Assembly: GCA_017398725.1 (NCBI GenBank)
Contig: JAFQFA010000002.1
Location: 124,001-188,000 of the forward strand
Origin: Oscillospiraceae bacterium
GTDB lineage: Bacteria > Bacillota > Clostridia > Oscillospirales > Oscillospiraceae
Direction: 5' to 3'
Length of the DNA stretch: 64,000 nt
The translations under genes were made by a program, and so were the position numbers. Shown piece by piece: positions 1 through 8,083 of this stretch (its first letter is position 1; every line of letters starts with the position of its first letter). The notes beneath the pieces are model-generated. The model had not been told where the DNA came from, ran no database searches, and saw only the letters and a list, made by a program, of their open reading frames with translations.

Positions 1-1
1 C

Positions 2-337
2 AAAACGAATCGCCGTAGACTGACCGGCGCGTTCTCTGATAAGAGCCCGCTGAAAGCTGCCATGGCCATGGAAACCGATGCGCAGGTGGTTGTCTATACC
101 ACTGATGGGCGTGCGGCCATATTCTCCACTGCATTGCTGCTGCCGAAAACAACGCGTAATACCCAAGGCGTCAGTGTGGTCAGTCTTAAGAAAAAAGCTT
201 CGGTTGACCGTGTTTGTATTTTGGAAGAAAGCAGTATCGCCAATGCAGGCCGTTATCGCTGCCGCACCATTCCTACAGCCGGCGCGGTTTTAAAGGAAGA
301 GGATGCACTGGAGAAGCAGATCAGTTTCGATATGTAA
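2..337 (+). CDS. Type II topoisomerase subunit A (ParC/GyrA family), C-terminal fragment
   Basis: The frame is open from the first base of the window and ends at 337, giving the last 111 residues of a larger protein. The tail holds the repeat signature of the GyrA/ParC C-terminal DNA-wrapping propeller: a blade starting near TTDGRAAIFSTALL followed by LPKTTRNTQGV, a phrase common at the end of clostridial ParC-like subunits. The enzyme cuts and passes duplex DNA together with the ATPase subunit. The catalytic tyrosine domain lies outside the window, so GyrA cannot be strictly excluded; the ending fits ParC better. The YitT gene follows after 10 bases and may be co-transcribed. Confidence 0.72.
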   Translation, partial: KTNRRRLTGAFSDKSPLKAAMAMETDAQVVVYTTDGRAAIFSTALLLPKTTRNTQGVSVVSLKKKASVDRVCILEESSIANAGRYRCRTIPTAGAVLKEEDALEKQISFDM

Positions 338-347
338 CGGAGGATCT

Positions 348-1211
348 ATGAAAAAAGCTTGGAAGTATATCCCAATGGTTGCCAAAATCCTGTTGGGATG
401 CGCATTGTTTGGTTTGGGTTTTAATCTTTTTTTGGTGCCTAACGGGCTTAATGCCGGCGGTATTTCGGGCCTTTCCATGCTTTTTGTCAGATTGACCAAT
501 ATCGGCACGATCGGTTTGGTGACGGCAATCGTAAATTTGCCGCTGTTTGCGTTGGGTGGTCTGAAGATCGGGAAGAAGTTTTTCTTTGGATCTCTGTTTG
601 GCATGCTTTTGTCTTCCACATTTATTGATGTGTTTTCCGCACTTCCGATTCCTGAAACTGAACCGCTGGTGGGAGCTATCTATGGTGGTGTTCTGTGCGG
701 CCTAGGTGGGGGACTGGTGTTTTCTCAGGGTGCATCCACCGGTGGTTCGGATATTATTGTCAGGCTTCTGAAGCTGAAATGGCAGAATGTACCCATTGGC
801 ACGATTACCATGACCTTTGATCTTGCTGTGGTGGCCTTAACCGGTTTGGTTTTCCGGAATATCGGTGTGTCTTTGTACAGTGGCGTTGCTATTTATATTA
901 CCGGACAAATCATTGATGCGGTTGTATATCGCTTTGATTATTCCAAAGTTGCGTTGATTGTGAGCCGTGAGCACGACCGGATCGCAGCCTGCATTGCCCA
1001 TAAGTTAGAGCGCGGTGTTACCTTTCTGGAAGGAGAGGGATATTACACCGGCAACCAGACAAAAGTGGTTCTTACTGCGGTGAAAAAACAGCAGCTTGCA
1101 GAACTGAAGAAATTGGTTGCCGAAATCGATCCGGATGCCTTTATCATTGTGCAGGAGGCCCATCAAGTACTGGGAGACGGTTTTTCCAGATACTCCCGGG
1201 AGTCCTTGTGA
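348..1211 (+). CDS. YitT family membrane protein (DUF161 + DUF2179)
   Basis: A 287-residue protein with about five hydrophobic segments in the first 200 residues, including a glycine-rich stretch (GGVLCGLGGGLVFSQGASTGG) typical of the YitT/DUF161 fold. A soluble C-terminal DUF2179 domain (about residues 205-285) contains the family phrase EGEGYYTGNQTKVVL. Family members are inner-membrane proteins of poorly known function, possibly transporters. The ATG at 348 was chosen because GGAGG lies 5-9 bases upstream; an upstream in-frame ATG at 303 would overlap the topoisomerase gene and has no ribosome site. The lipoprotein gene follows 15 bases later. Confidence 0.88.
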   Translation: MKKAWKYIPMVAKILLGCALFGLGFNLFLVPNGLNAGGISGLSMLFVRLTNIGTIGLVTAIVNLPLFALGGLKIGKKFFFGSLFGMLLSSTFIDVFSALPIPETEPLVGAIYGGVLCGLGGGLVFSQGASTGGSDIIVRLLKLKWQNVPIGTITMTFDLAVVALTGLVFRNIGVSLYSGVAIYITGQIIDAVVYRFDYSKVALIVSREHDRIAACIAHKLERGVTFLEGEGYYTGNQTKVVLTAVKKQQLAELKKLVAEIDPDAFIIVQEAHQVLGDGFSRYSRESL

Positions 1212-1226
1212 AAAAGAGGTGTTAAT

Positions 1227-2285
1227 ATGCGGCGAAGTATATTTGTTGTCTTACTGCTGAGTGTGCTGATAGCAATTAGCGGTTGCAGCGGCGTATTTTC
1301 TGAAACATATGTTTCTAAGAAACCCCATGAGAGCGATACAACCGCCGCATCCACAAAACAGCAATATGCTGCTTCTTATCCGGAAATCTATACGGCGTTG
1401 ACGGTTTTGGTTGGAAAGATCGAGACAGATGGTGTTATTGTTCTTTCCAATATTAATGAGCAGGTCGGGCGTTCATACTTGGAGGCTGCATGTAAAAACC
1501 TGACTTCCATGGACCCGATGGGTGCATATGCGGTTGCGGATATTCGGTTTGATCTCGGTACGAATGCTGGTCGTCTTGCGGCGGCAGTGCACATTGATTA
1601 TTCAAAAAATATAACAGAGCTGTCTTCTGTTAAAACGGTACGAACGGTTAATCAGGCAGAAGAGATTATTGGGCAGGCGTTGGAGCGGGCGGCGGAATCC
1701 GTTGCTGTGCGCGTTGAGCAGTACGAACAAATCAATTTTGATGATTTGGTGCGGCGGTATGCGGATTTGAACCCTGCTTCTGTTATGGAAATACCGCAGG
1801 TTTCTGTGTCGGTTTATCCCAATAACGGCGTAAGCCGTTTGGTGGAATTAAGCTTTACATACGAAAATTCCGCTAAGGAACTCATGAAAATGAAATCCAA
1901 AGTGGAATCTGTGTTTACAGCTGCGGAGTTGTATGTAAAAGACAGCGCGTCTTCCCAAAATAAGCTTCAGCTGCTGTATGCGTTCTTAATGGAACGGTTT
2001 GATTATGAGCTGCGTAGCAGCAGCACGCCAACGTATGCTTTGCTTCACGAAGGTGTTGGTGACAGTCGGGCGTTTGCTTGCGTATTTGCTGCTATGTGTA
2101 AACAAGCGGAGCTTGAGTGTCGTGCGATCAGCGGCACAAAGGATGGAAAAGCGTGGTACTGGAATCGCGTTGTGATCAATAATCGGGTTTATTACATTGA
2201 TTTAATAGATGCGGAAAAGACCGGGAAATTACAGCTGCGCACGTCCTCCGAAATGGGTGGTTATCATTGGGATAAAAACCTGTGA
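1227..2285 (+). CDS. Lipoprotein with degenerate transglutaminase-like domain
   Basis: A 352-residue exported protein. Residues 1-20 are a lipoprotein signal peptide ending in the lipobox ISGC. The middle part is not recognised. Residues about 250-330 read as a transglutaminase-like core: a GVGDSRAFACVFAAMC helix, a strand with AISG, WYWNRVV, and YYIDL. In active members the helix carries a Cys, the next strand a His before A-W-N, and the last an Asp. Here the aligned positions are Ser280, Trp310 and Asp325, so Cys and His appear lost. I infer a binding or structural role at the cell surface. It lies downstream of the YitT gene in the same orientation. Confidence 0.6.
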   Translation: MRRSIFVVLLLSVLIAISGCSGVFSETYVSKKPHESDTTAASTKQQYAASYPEIYTALTVLVGKIETDGVIVLSNINEQVGRSYLEAACKNLTSMDPMGAYAVADIRFDLGTNAGRLAAAVHIDYSKNITELSSVKTVRTVNQAEEIIGQALERAAESVAVRVEQYEQINFDDLVRRYADLNPASVMEIPQVSVSVYPNNGVSRLVELSFTYENSAKELMKMKSKVESVFTAAELYVKDSASSQNKLQLLYAFLMERFDYELRSSSTPTYALLHEGVGDSRAFACVFAAMCKQAELECRAISGTKDGKAWYWNRVVINNRVYYIDLIDAEKTGKLQLRTSSEMGGYHWDKNL

Positions 2286-2324
2286 AATTATTGACAAGTG
2301 GCGAAAGTTTTTTCGTAAAACCTA

Positions 2325-2352
2325 TTGACATATCGAAAAAATCTGCTATAAT
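2325..2352 (+). promoter_or_regulatory. Promoter of tRNA-Gly
   Basis: A consensus TTGACA at 2325-2330, a 16-base spacer and a consensus TATAAT at 2347-2352, 12 bases before the tRNA 5' end. A second TTGACA lies at 2291 but has no good -10 at the right distance. Confidence 0.85.
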
Positions 2353-2364
2353 ACCACTTGTTCC

Positions 2365-2440
2365 GCGGGTGTAGCTCATCCGGTAGAGCGCCACCTTGCC
2401 AAGGTGGAGGTAGCGAGTTCGAGCCTCGTCACCCGCTCCA
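2365..2440 (+). tRNA. tRNA-Gly (anticodon GCC)
   Basis: A complete 76-base cloverleaf. The acceptor arm GCGGGTG pairs perfectly with CACCCGC. The D arm is GCTC/GAGC, and the anticodon arm CCACC/GGTGG encloses the loop TTGCCAA with anticodon GCC. A 5-bp T arm holds TTCGAGC, and the discriminator is T. The 3' CCA is encoded in the DNA (2438-2440). It has its own strong promoter and an intrinsic terminator just downstream, so it is a single-gene unit. Confidence 0.97.
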
Positions 2441-2445
2441 TAAGA

Positions 2446-2478
2446 AAGCCTTTGCTTAATGCAAAGGCTTTTCTTTTT
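2446..2478 (+). terminator. Intrinsic terminator of tRNA-Gly
   Basis: A 10-bp perfect stem (AAGCCTTTGC / GCAAAGGCTT) with a 5-base loop TTAAT, followed by TTCTTTTT. It starts 6 bases after the CCA end of the tRNA. Confidence 0.9.
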
Positions 2479-2490
2479 GCATTTAAAAGT

Positions 2491-2531
2491 TGAAAAATAA
2501 ACCAGCCTTTGCAGAAAACAAAGGCTGGTTT
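2491..2531 (-). terminator. Intrinsic terminator of the amino-acid ABC transporter operon
   Basis: A 13-bp perfect inverted repeat (arms 2499-2511 and 2519-2531). Read on the minus strand it is followed by a T-rich tail (ATTTTTC). It lies immediately after the stop of the ATPase gene at 2537. Confidence 0.85.
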
Positions 2532-2536
2532 GTATT

Positions 2537-3259
2537 TTATAAGACTTTGGAAAGAAATTCCTGCAGACGGGGATGTTGGGGATTGTTAAACAGGATATCC
2601 GGAGCGGCCTGTTCGACAATTTTGCCTTCGTCCATAAACAGGACCCGGTTACCAACTTCCCGCGCAAAACCCATTTCGTGGGTGACTACCACCATGGTCA
2701 TACCCTCGGAAGCCAGCTCCTTCATAACAGCAAGAACTTCGCCTACCATTTCGGGGTCCAGAGCGGACGTGGGCTCGTCGAAAAGCATTAGCTTGGGGTT
2801 CATGGCCAACGCACGAACAATGGCAATACGCTGCTTCTGACCGCCGGAAAGCTGGCTGGGATAAGCATCTGCTTTTTCTTCCAGACCAACTCGGCGAAGC
2901 AACTGGGTTGCAACATCATTTGCTTCTTCTTTGCTCATCAGCTTGGTGCGCACAGGCGCTAAGGTGATATTTTTCCGGATTGTCATATTCGGAAAGAGAT
3001 TAAAGTGCTGGAACACCATGCCCATCTTCCGCCGCATAAGGTCAATGTTGACCTTGGGATCTGTGATCTGCGCGCCGTCAAATGTGATTGTGCCGGCAGT
3101 GGGGATCTCCATCAGATTCAAACACCGGAGGAACGTGGACTTGCCGGAACCGGAGGGTCCAATGACAACTACTTTTTCTCCGGGGTAAATATGCTCAGAG
3201 ATATCATCCAGAACCAAATGGTTGCCAAAGGATTTTGAAAGATTTTTAACGTCTATCAC
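2537..3259 (-). CDS. Polar amino-acid ABC transporter, ATP-binding protein (GlnQ-like)
   Basis: A 240-residue ATPase of the PAAT importer family that powers uptake of a polar amino acid at the inner face of the membrane. It shows Walker A GPSGSGKS, a Q-loop with FQHFNLF, the signature LSGGQKQR, Walker [13 protein letters not shown] and the switch histidine in VVVTHEMGF. The length is normal for GlnQ/ArtP proteins. The GTG at 3259 is preferred: GGAGG lies 10 bases upstream and translation from there starts [12 protein letters not shown], the usual N terminus. The start overlaps the permease end by 14 bases. It is the last gene of the binding protein-permease-ATPase operon. Confidence 0.95.
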   Translation of the reverse strand: MIDVKNLSKSFGNHLVLDDISEHIYPGEKVVVIGPSGSGKSTFLRCLNLMEIPTAGTITFDGAQITDPKVNIDLMRRKMGMVFQHFNLFPNMTIRKNITLAPVRTKLMSKEEANDVATQLLRRVGLEEKADAYPSQLSGGQKQRIAIVRALAMNPKLMLFDEPTSALDPEMVGEVLAVMKELASEGMTMVVVTHEMGFAREVGNRVLFMDEGKIVEQAAPDILFNNPQHPRLQEFLSKVL

Positions 3260-4025
3260 TTTGACGCAGCCTCCTTTCCAGAATACCCTGCAGCCAAGAG
3301 AATACCATAACAAGGATCAGGTAGATCACAGCGATACCGATCAGCGGAAGCATCTGCTCGTAGGTACGCGTGTAAATGCCTTGTGCTGCATGCAGCAATT
3401 CCTTGCCGCCGATGACGGTGATCAGTGAGGTATCCTTCAGAAGAATAATAAATTCGTTGCCCAAAGAGGGGAGAATCGCTTTAAATGCCTGCGGGATGAC
3501 CACGAACCACATTGTGTCGATGTAGTTCAGACCCAAGCTACGGCTGGCTTCTGCCTGACCGGGGTCAAGGGACATCAGTCCGCCACGGATGATCTCTGCC
3601 ACATAGGCGCCGGAGTTGATGCCAAGGGTCAGCGCACCGATGGTTGTAAAATCACGGCTGCTTTTGAAAATAACAAGACCCATGATGAGCATCTGCACCA
3701 TCATAGGTGTGCCGCGGATGATGGTCACATATACCTTGCAAATGAAGTTGGCAATACCGAGCACAAAACGGCTGATAAAACTACCGGAGCCGGGTCTGCG
3801 CTGGTCGTGGGCAGTGCGGATAATTGCAACAATAACACCCAGAACAACACCGATGGCCAGCGCCATTGCGGTTACCATCAGTGTGGTGCCGACACCTTCT
3901 AAATATTGTGACCAACGATCTTTTTCGATAAATGCTTGATAGAATTTGACAAAGAAAGATTGCCAAAAAGTGATGTGTTCACCATTTAGCATCATACTTT
4001 TCCATAATGCGTATGTTTCTGCCAC
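3246..4025 (-). CDS. Polar amino-acid ABC transporter permease
   Basis: A permease of about 259 residues with several membrane helices and the HisM/GlnP-type EAA loop: the region [24 protein letters not shown] is the clear family signature contacting the ATPase. The GTG at 4025 is favoured because GAGGTG lies five bases upstream; an ATG at 4046 would add seven residues and lacks a ribosome site. The first helix begins near [21 protein letters not shown]. It is the second gene of the importer operon, preceded by an intergenic hairpin after the binding-protein gene. Confidence 0.93.
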   Translation of the reverse strand: MAETYALWKSMMLNGEHITFWQSFFVKFYQAFIEKDRWSQYLEGVGTTLMVTAMALAIGVVLGVIVAIIRTAHDQRRPGSGSFISRFVLGIANFICKVYVTIIRGTPMMVQMLIMGLVIFKSSRDFTTIGALTLGINSGAYVAEIIRGGLMSLDPGQAEASRSLGLNYIDTMWFVVIPQAFKAILPSLGNEFIILLKDTSLITVIGGKELLHAAQGIYTRTYEQMLPLIGIAVIYLILVMVFSWLQGILERRLRQSDRR

Positions 4026-4053
4026 AGTAGCACCTCGCTTAATCATTACGGTA

Positions 4054-4078
4054 AAAGGGCGGCCTAAAGCCGCCCTTT
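4054..4078 (-). terminator. Intergenic hairpin between binding-protein and permease genes
   Basis: A 10-bp GC-rich inverted repeat AAAGGGCGGC / GCCGCCCTTT with a five-base loop. On the minus strand only TTTTACC follows, so it is a weak terminator or an mRNA-stabilising structure. Such hairpins often leave more binding-protein mRNA than permease/ATPase mRNA. Confidence 0.6.
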
Positions 4079-4098
4079 AGAATTGTGAGGGGGAAAAA

Positions 4099-4878
4099 TC
4101 AGGCTGCGATGTACTTGTCGAGGATGCCCTGCACAGTACCGTCAGCGGTCAGATCCTTCAGAGCTGCATTAATAGCATCCTTCAGAGCTACATTGTTCTT
4201 GGCAATGCCGATTGCATAATCCTCAACAACGTATTCAGTCTCGAGAATCTTCAGACCGGGGTTGGCCTTGACAAACTCTTCAGCGGGAGCGTTGTCGATG
4301 ATCACGCAGTCCATCTGGCCGTTGACCAGAGCCTGAACAGCGGTAGCGCCGTTGTCGTAGGCGGTAACATGATCTTCACCGTAGTCGTCGGTGGAGTAGA
4401 TGTTGCCGGTGGTGCCGCGCTGGGTGCCGATCATCTTCTCGCCCAGATTCTCCAAAGTCACATCGGAGCCTTCCTTGACGATGATAACCTGCTTGCCGGT
4501 GGCGTAGGTGTCGGAGAAGTTCATAACCAGCTTCCGCTCGTCGTTGACGGTCACGCCGGCCATAACGATGTCGGACTTGCCTTCCTGCACAGCCAGCAGA
4601 GCGGCGTCAAAAGCGACATCCATGATCTCCAGTTCCAGACCCAGCTTCTTGGCGATCGCGGTAGCGATCTCCACGTCAATGCCGATGTAGTTGCCGTCGT
4701 CATCAGTCATCTCGTAGGGGGGGAACTCAGCATTCGTAGCCATAATCAGCTTGCCGGCGGACAAAGTAGTCAGAGTGCCGTCGCCGTTGTTGCCGGCGGG
4801 AGCGGCGTCGTTACCACAAGCAGCGAACAAGCTCATGCAAAGCAGAGCGGCCAGTACAATAGAAACGATTTTTTTCAT
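4099..4878 (-). CDS. Polar amino-acid ABC transporter substrate-binding lipoprotein
   Basis: A 259-residue SBP of the bacterial extracellular solute-binding family 3. Residues 1-21 are a lipoprotein signal ending in FAAC, so it is anchored outside the membrane. The family signatures are ATNAEFPPYEM (first ligand strand), GIDVEIATAIAKKLG, DIVMAGVTVNDERK, GTQRGTTGN (contacts the amino-acid carboxylate) and VIIDNAPA. The exact substrate cannot be told from sequence. The ATG at 4878 has AAGGAG 10 bases upstream. It is the first gene of the operon, with a near-consensus promoter upstream, divergent from murC. Confidence 0.95.
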   Translation of the reverse strand: MKKIVSIVLAALLCMSLFAACGNDAAPAGNNGDGTLTTLSAGKLIMATNAEFPPYEMTDDDGNYIGIDVEIATAIAKKLGLELEIMDVAFDAALLAVQEGKSDIVMAGVTVNDERKLVMNFSDTYATGKQVIIVKEGSDVTLENLGEKMIGTQRGTTGNIYSTDDYGEDHVTAYDNGATAVQALVNGQMDCVIIDNAPAEEFVKANPGLKILETEYVVEDYAIGIAKNNVALKDAINAALKDLTADGTVQGILDKYIAA

Positions 4879-4915
4879 AATGGGTATCTCCTTTTCTTGT
4901 TTAATGGATGAATGT

Positions 4916-4944
4916 ATTATAACTCGTATAATATTCATCGTCAA
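4916..4944 (-). promoter_or_regulatory. Promoter of the amino-acid importer operon
   Basis: On the minus strand: TTGACG, a 17-base spacer and TATAAT, about 38 bases before the start of the binding-protein gene. Confidence 0.85.
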
Positions 4945-5083
4945 TTGTAAATTAAACCAAGTATTTAAAGGAATAATGCGGTTTTCTATATGTAATATCA
5001 ACAAAAGAATACGAATATTCGATGAATATATACATTTTAAGGTGGAAATTATGAATAGATAAACATTGGTTAATAAAAAGGTG

Positions 5084-5112
5084 TTGTAAATACAGTGATA
5101 ATCATATATAAT
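5084..5112 (+). promoter_or_regulatory. Promoter of murC-ddl
   Basis: TTGTAA at 5084, a 17-base spacer and TATAAT at 5107-5112, 43 bases before the murC start. It sits in an AT-rich divergent region. Confidence 0.8.
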
Positions 5113-5155
5113 AAGTAAGATATAGGAAATATAATTATTCTGTGAGGTAAACTTT

Positions 5156-6532
5156 ATGGTTAACCGCAGTGAAGAACTGAAAAAATATTTGGTGCCGGGA
5201 TCAAGAGTGCACTTGATCGGTATCGGTGGCGTTTCTATGCGCCCGTTAGGCCTTGTTTTGCAGGGAATGGGTATGGTGGTCAGTGGCTCGGATATGAACT
5301 CGTCTGTTTCCACCGACGAATTGATCGAAAAGGGAATATCCGTCCATATCGGTCATGCACCTTCCAATATCGATGGTGCAGACTGTATCATTCGTACGGC
5401 CGCTGCCCATAATGATAATCCGGAAGTTGCGGAAGCTCGGAGCAGGGGGATTCCTGTTTTTGAACGCGCACAGGCGTGGGGTGTTATTATGCAGGCGTAT
5501 AAAAATGCAGTCTGCATTTCTGGTACTCATGGCAAGACGACAACTACATCTATGGTCACCCATATTCTTATGGAGGCGCATGCGGACCCCACGGTTATGA
5601 TTGGCGGATACCTTCCTTTGTTGCGGGCAGGTCATAGAGTTGGAAAAGGTGATACGATCGTACTGGAAAGCTGTGAGTATTGTGACTCGTTTCTAAACTT
5701 TTTCCCGACATTAGCCGTGATTCTGAATGTTGAGGCAGACCATCTGGATTATTTCAAGGACCTTTCGGATGTTCAGAAATCTTTCCGGCAGTTTGCTATG
5801 CTTTCCACCGGCGGTATTTTGGCCAATGGTGATGAGCCCCATGTGAAGCAGGCGTTGCGTGGCTTGGATTACGTCAGCTTTGGTTTGAAGAAAGGCAATC
5901 GCGTTACTGCGGAGAATATTTGCCCCGATTGGCGTCATATGGATGTTATTTGCGACGGAGCATTTTACTGCCATTTAGACTTGCAGGTTTTGGGGCGGCA
6001 CAATGCGCTCAATGCGTTGGCTGCAGCGGCAACAGCATGGATGCTGGGTGTTCCCGGTGAAGCGGTTGCAGCCGGTTTGGCCACCTTCAGCGGTGCAGAA
6101 CGGCGTATGCAATTTAAGGGCAAATTCAACGGCGCAGATGTGTATGATGATTATGCTCATCATCCCGATGAGCTCGCGGCGACTATTTCTGCTGTTCGTA
6201 CGATGGACTATAAGCGACTGATCGTTGCGTTTCAACCTCATACTTATACACGCACAAAAGCCCTGTTTAGCGGCTTTGTCCGGGAGTTGAAGAAAGCAGA
6301 TCTAGTCGTTTTGGCTGAGATCTATGCTGCCAGAGAGCGAAATACCGTTGGCATTTCTTCTAAAGATATTGCTGCTAAGATCAGCGATAGCGTCTATTGC
6401 GAAACCCTTCCTGAGGTGACCGAATATTTACGGAAGAATCTGCGAGAAGGCGATGTTGTTCTGACGGTCGGCGCAGGTGATATTTATCGTGCCGGTGAAG
6501 CATTGCTTGACAATGCTGATGAATCTATCTGA
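5156..6532 (+). CDS. murC: UDP-N-acetylmuramate--L-alanine ligase
   Basis: A 458-residue cytoplasmic Mur ligase that joins L-alanine to UDP-MurNAc with ATP, the first peptide step of peptidoglycan precursor synthesis. It shows the UDP-binding N-terminal GIGGVSM loop, the ATP loop GTHGKTTTTSM (about residue 124), the central NVEADHLDYF stretch, and the C-terminal DDYAHHPDE and AFQPHTYTRT motifs that separate MurC from MurD/E/F. Length is typical. The ATG at 5156 follows GTGAGGTAAACTTT. ddl follows 15 bases after the stop, so two consecutive cell-wall enzymes share one transcript. Confidence 0.97.
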   Translation: MVNRSEELKKYLVPGSRVHLIGIGGVSMRPLGLVLQGMGMVVSGSDMNSSVSTDELIEKGISVHIGHAPSNIDGADCIIRTAAAHNDNPEVAEARSRGIPVFERAQAWGVIMQAYKNAVCISGTHGKTTTTSMVTHILMEAHADPTVMIGGYLPLLRAGHRVGKGDTIVLESCEYCDSFLNFFPTLAVILNVEADHLDYFKDLSDVQKSFRQFAMLSTGGILANGDEPHVKQALRGLDYVSFGLKKGNRVTAENICPDWRHMDVICDGAFYCHLDLQVLGRHNALNALAAAATAWMLGVPGEAVAAGLATFSGAERRMQFKGKFNGADVYDDYAHHPDELAATISAVRTMDYKRLIVAFQPHTYTRTKALFSGFVRELKKADLVVLAEIYAARERNTVGISSKDIAAKISDSVYCETLPEVTEYLRKNLREGDVVLTVGAGDIYRAGEALLDNADESI

Positions 6533-6547
6533 AATGAGGCGAATGGA

Positions 6548-7618
6548 TTGAAAAAGCTGAATGTATGTGTTTTGTTTGGCGGCATCAGCCCTGAGCACGC
6601 GGTTTCTTTGCGTTCTGCTGAGTTTGTTTTGAATAATTTAGATCCGGAAAAATACAATATTTTTCCCGTTGGAATTACACAAAAAGGCGATTGGATTCTC
6701 TATGGTGGCAATGATTATTCTGCGTTGCCAAAAGGCAGTTGGACAGAGCATCCCGATAACCGCAGAGCTGCAATTTCCCCGATCAGAGGGCAGGGCCTTT
6801 TGAGCTTTGAAGGCGATTGCGTCGTTCGGGAATGGATCGATGTCGTCTTTCCTGTTCTCCATGGAGAAAACGGCGAAGACGGAGCCATGCAGGGCTTGTT
6901 GCAGTTGGCAGGGATTCCGTTTGTCGGTCCCGGTGTGTCTGCTTCGGCTGTTGCGATGGATAAGACCCTGACCAAGCTTGTTGCAGACACGGAAGGTATT
7001 GTACAGGCGGATTGGATTTTAGTAAAACGGTCGCAAACAACCGCAAAGTTGGATGATGTGCTTGATCGGATTGAGAAGAAGTTCTCTTATCCGGTGTTCA
7101 TTAAGCCTGCCGGTACCGGTTCTTCTGTTGGCGTTTCCAAGGCATCTGACAGAGCCTCTGCGGCTGAGGCTCTTGTTTATGCAGCGCAGTATGATGATAA
7201 GGTGCTGGTTGAAGAATTTATCGACGGCTACGAGGTAGAAGTCGCTGTGATGGGTAATGAAGTGCCCGTGGCTTCCGTTTGTGGTGAAATTGATTCCGGC
7301 GCGGAATTTTACGACTATGATGCAAAGTATGTATCAGACACATCTGTTGCCTATATACCCGCAAGAATCTCCGACGAGATTTCGGAGCAGACACGGCAGA
7401 ATGCCATCCGAATTTATTCTGCCATGGGCTGTAAGGGCTTGAGCCGTGTGGATTTCTTTGTAACTCGTGCAGATAACCGGATCGTTTTTAATGAGATCAA
7501 CACATTGCCCGGCTTTACTTCTATTTCTATGTACCCGAAGCTGTTTATGGCCAGCGGCTTTACAGCAGGTGAACTGGTGGATTCGTTGATACGATTGGCA
7601 CTGGAGGCTTCAAAATGA
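6548..7618 (+). CDS. ddl: D-alanine--D-alanine ligase
   Basis: A 356-residue ATP-grasp ligase that makes the D-Ala-D-Ala dipeptide for peptidoglycan. The order of motifs is standard: FGGISPEH at the N terminus, LHGENGEDGAMQG, AMDKTLTK, KPAGTGSSVGV in the ATP-grasp fold, VEEFIDGYEVEVAV, and the metal-binding FNEINTLPGF. The omega loop YDYDAKY keeps the Lys-Tyr pair of D-Ala-D-Ala ligases, arguing against a vancomycin-resistance D-Ala-D-Lac ligase. The start is TTG at 6548, following GAGG; no in-frame ATG fits. The next gene overlaps its stop by four bases. Confidence 0.96.
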   Translation: MKKLNVCVLFGGISPEHAVSLRSAEFVLNNLDPEKYNIFPVGITQKGDWILYGGNDYSALPKGSWTEHPDNRRAAISPIRGQGLLSFEGDCVVREWIDVVFPVLHGENGEDGAMQGLLQLAGIPFVGPGVSASAVAMDKTLTKLVADTEGIVQADWILVKRSQTTAKLDDVLDRIEKKFSYPVFIKPAGTGSSVGVSKASDRASAAEALVYAAQYDDKVLVEEFIDGYEVEVAVMGNEVPVASVCGEIDSGAEFYDYDAKYVSDTSVAYIPARISDEISEQTRQNAIRIYSAMGCKGLSRVDFFVTRADNRIVFNEINTLPGFTSISMYPKLFMASGFTAGELVDSLIRLALEASK

Positions 7619-8037
7619 GTGTTCCTGTTATGCTCTCCATCAAGGGCCGTCAGAGCTATATGGATCAGGAGCCTGATTGTATTGAACTGGTGACGGAAGG
7701 AATGTTGGACTTTCACAATGGTGGCTGGGACCTTTCCTATGAAGAAAGCGCCCTAACAGGCTTAGAGGGCGTTAAAACCACATTTCGTGTGGAAAAGGAC
7801 CGCGTGCTATTGGAACGTACCGGAAAGCTTCGCTCGCAAATGGTGTTTCAAGAAGGCGTTCGCCATGATTCGTTATATCAAATGGAGTTTGGTGCATTGA
7901 TGATTTCTGTTTGTGCAGAACGAGTCTGGGCACAGATCGGCTACGATGGTGGCATGATTGACTTGATTTACAGTATCCAAGTAGAACAGGATACGGCCGG
8001 ACAGATCGATTATCATTTGGATATTTCACCGAAATAA
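7615..8037 (+). CDS. DUF1934 (YwiB-like) beta-barrel protein
   Basis: A 140-residue protein of the DUF1934/YwiB family, predicted to fold as a small calycin-like beta-barrel. Visible family features are an N-terminal strand VMLSIKGRQSY, the phrase YEESALTGLEGVKTTF in the middle and a closing IDLIYSIQV strand. The function is unknown. There is no signal peptide. The ATG at 7615 overlaps the ddl stop (ATGA), and an intrinsic terminator follows, so it is the last gene of the murC-ddl unit. Confidence 0.85.
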   Translation: MSVPVMLSIKGRQSYMDQEPDCIELVTEGMLDFHNGGWDLSYEESALTGLEGVKTTFRVEKDRVLLERTGKLRSQMVFQEGVRHDSLYQMEFGALMISVCAERVWAQIGYDGGMIDLIYSIQVEQDTAGQIDYHLDISPK

Positions 8038-8046
8038 TTGTTATAA

Positions 8047-8083
8047 AAGCACCCCGATCCGTGAAGATCGGGGTGCTTCTTAT
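8047..8083. terminator. Bidirectional intrinsic terminator
   Basis: Thirteen-bp stem AAGCACCCCGATC / GATCGGGGTGCTT around a 6-base loop, followed by CTTATTT on the plus strand and by AAAA-side T residues on the minus strand. It separates the convergent murC unit and the VanW gene. Confidence 0.9.

Noticed and set aside
2610-2625. Single TTCGACA match inside the ABC ATPase gene (and another at about 39284)
   Set aside because: Single 7-base matches in coding sequence are expected by chance; only the paired site at 19369-19385 in a promoter region is reported.
7235-7480. A vancomycin-resistance-type D-Ala-D-Lac ligase
   Set aside because: The ligase has the omega-loop Lys-Tyr pair of normal D-Ala-D-Ala ligases, and no vanH or vanX is near. 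The VanW protein alone is not evidence of resistance.
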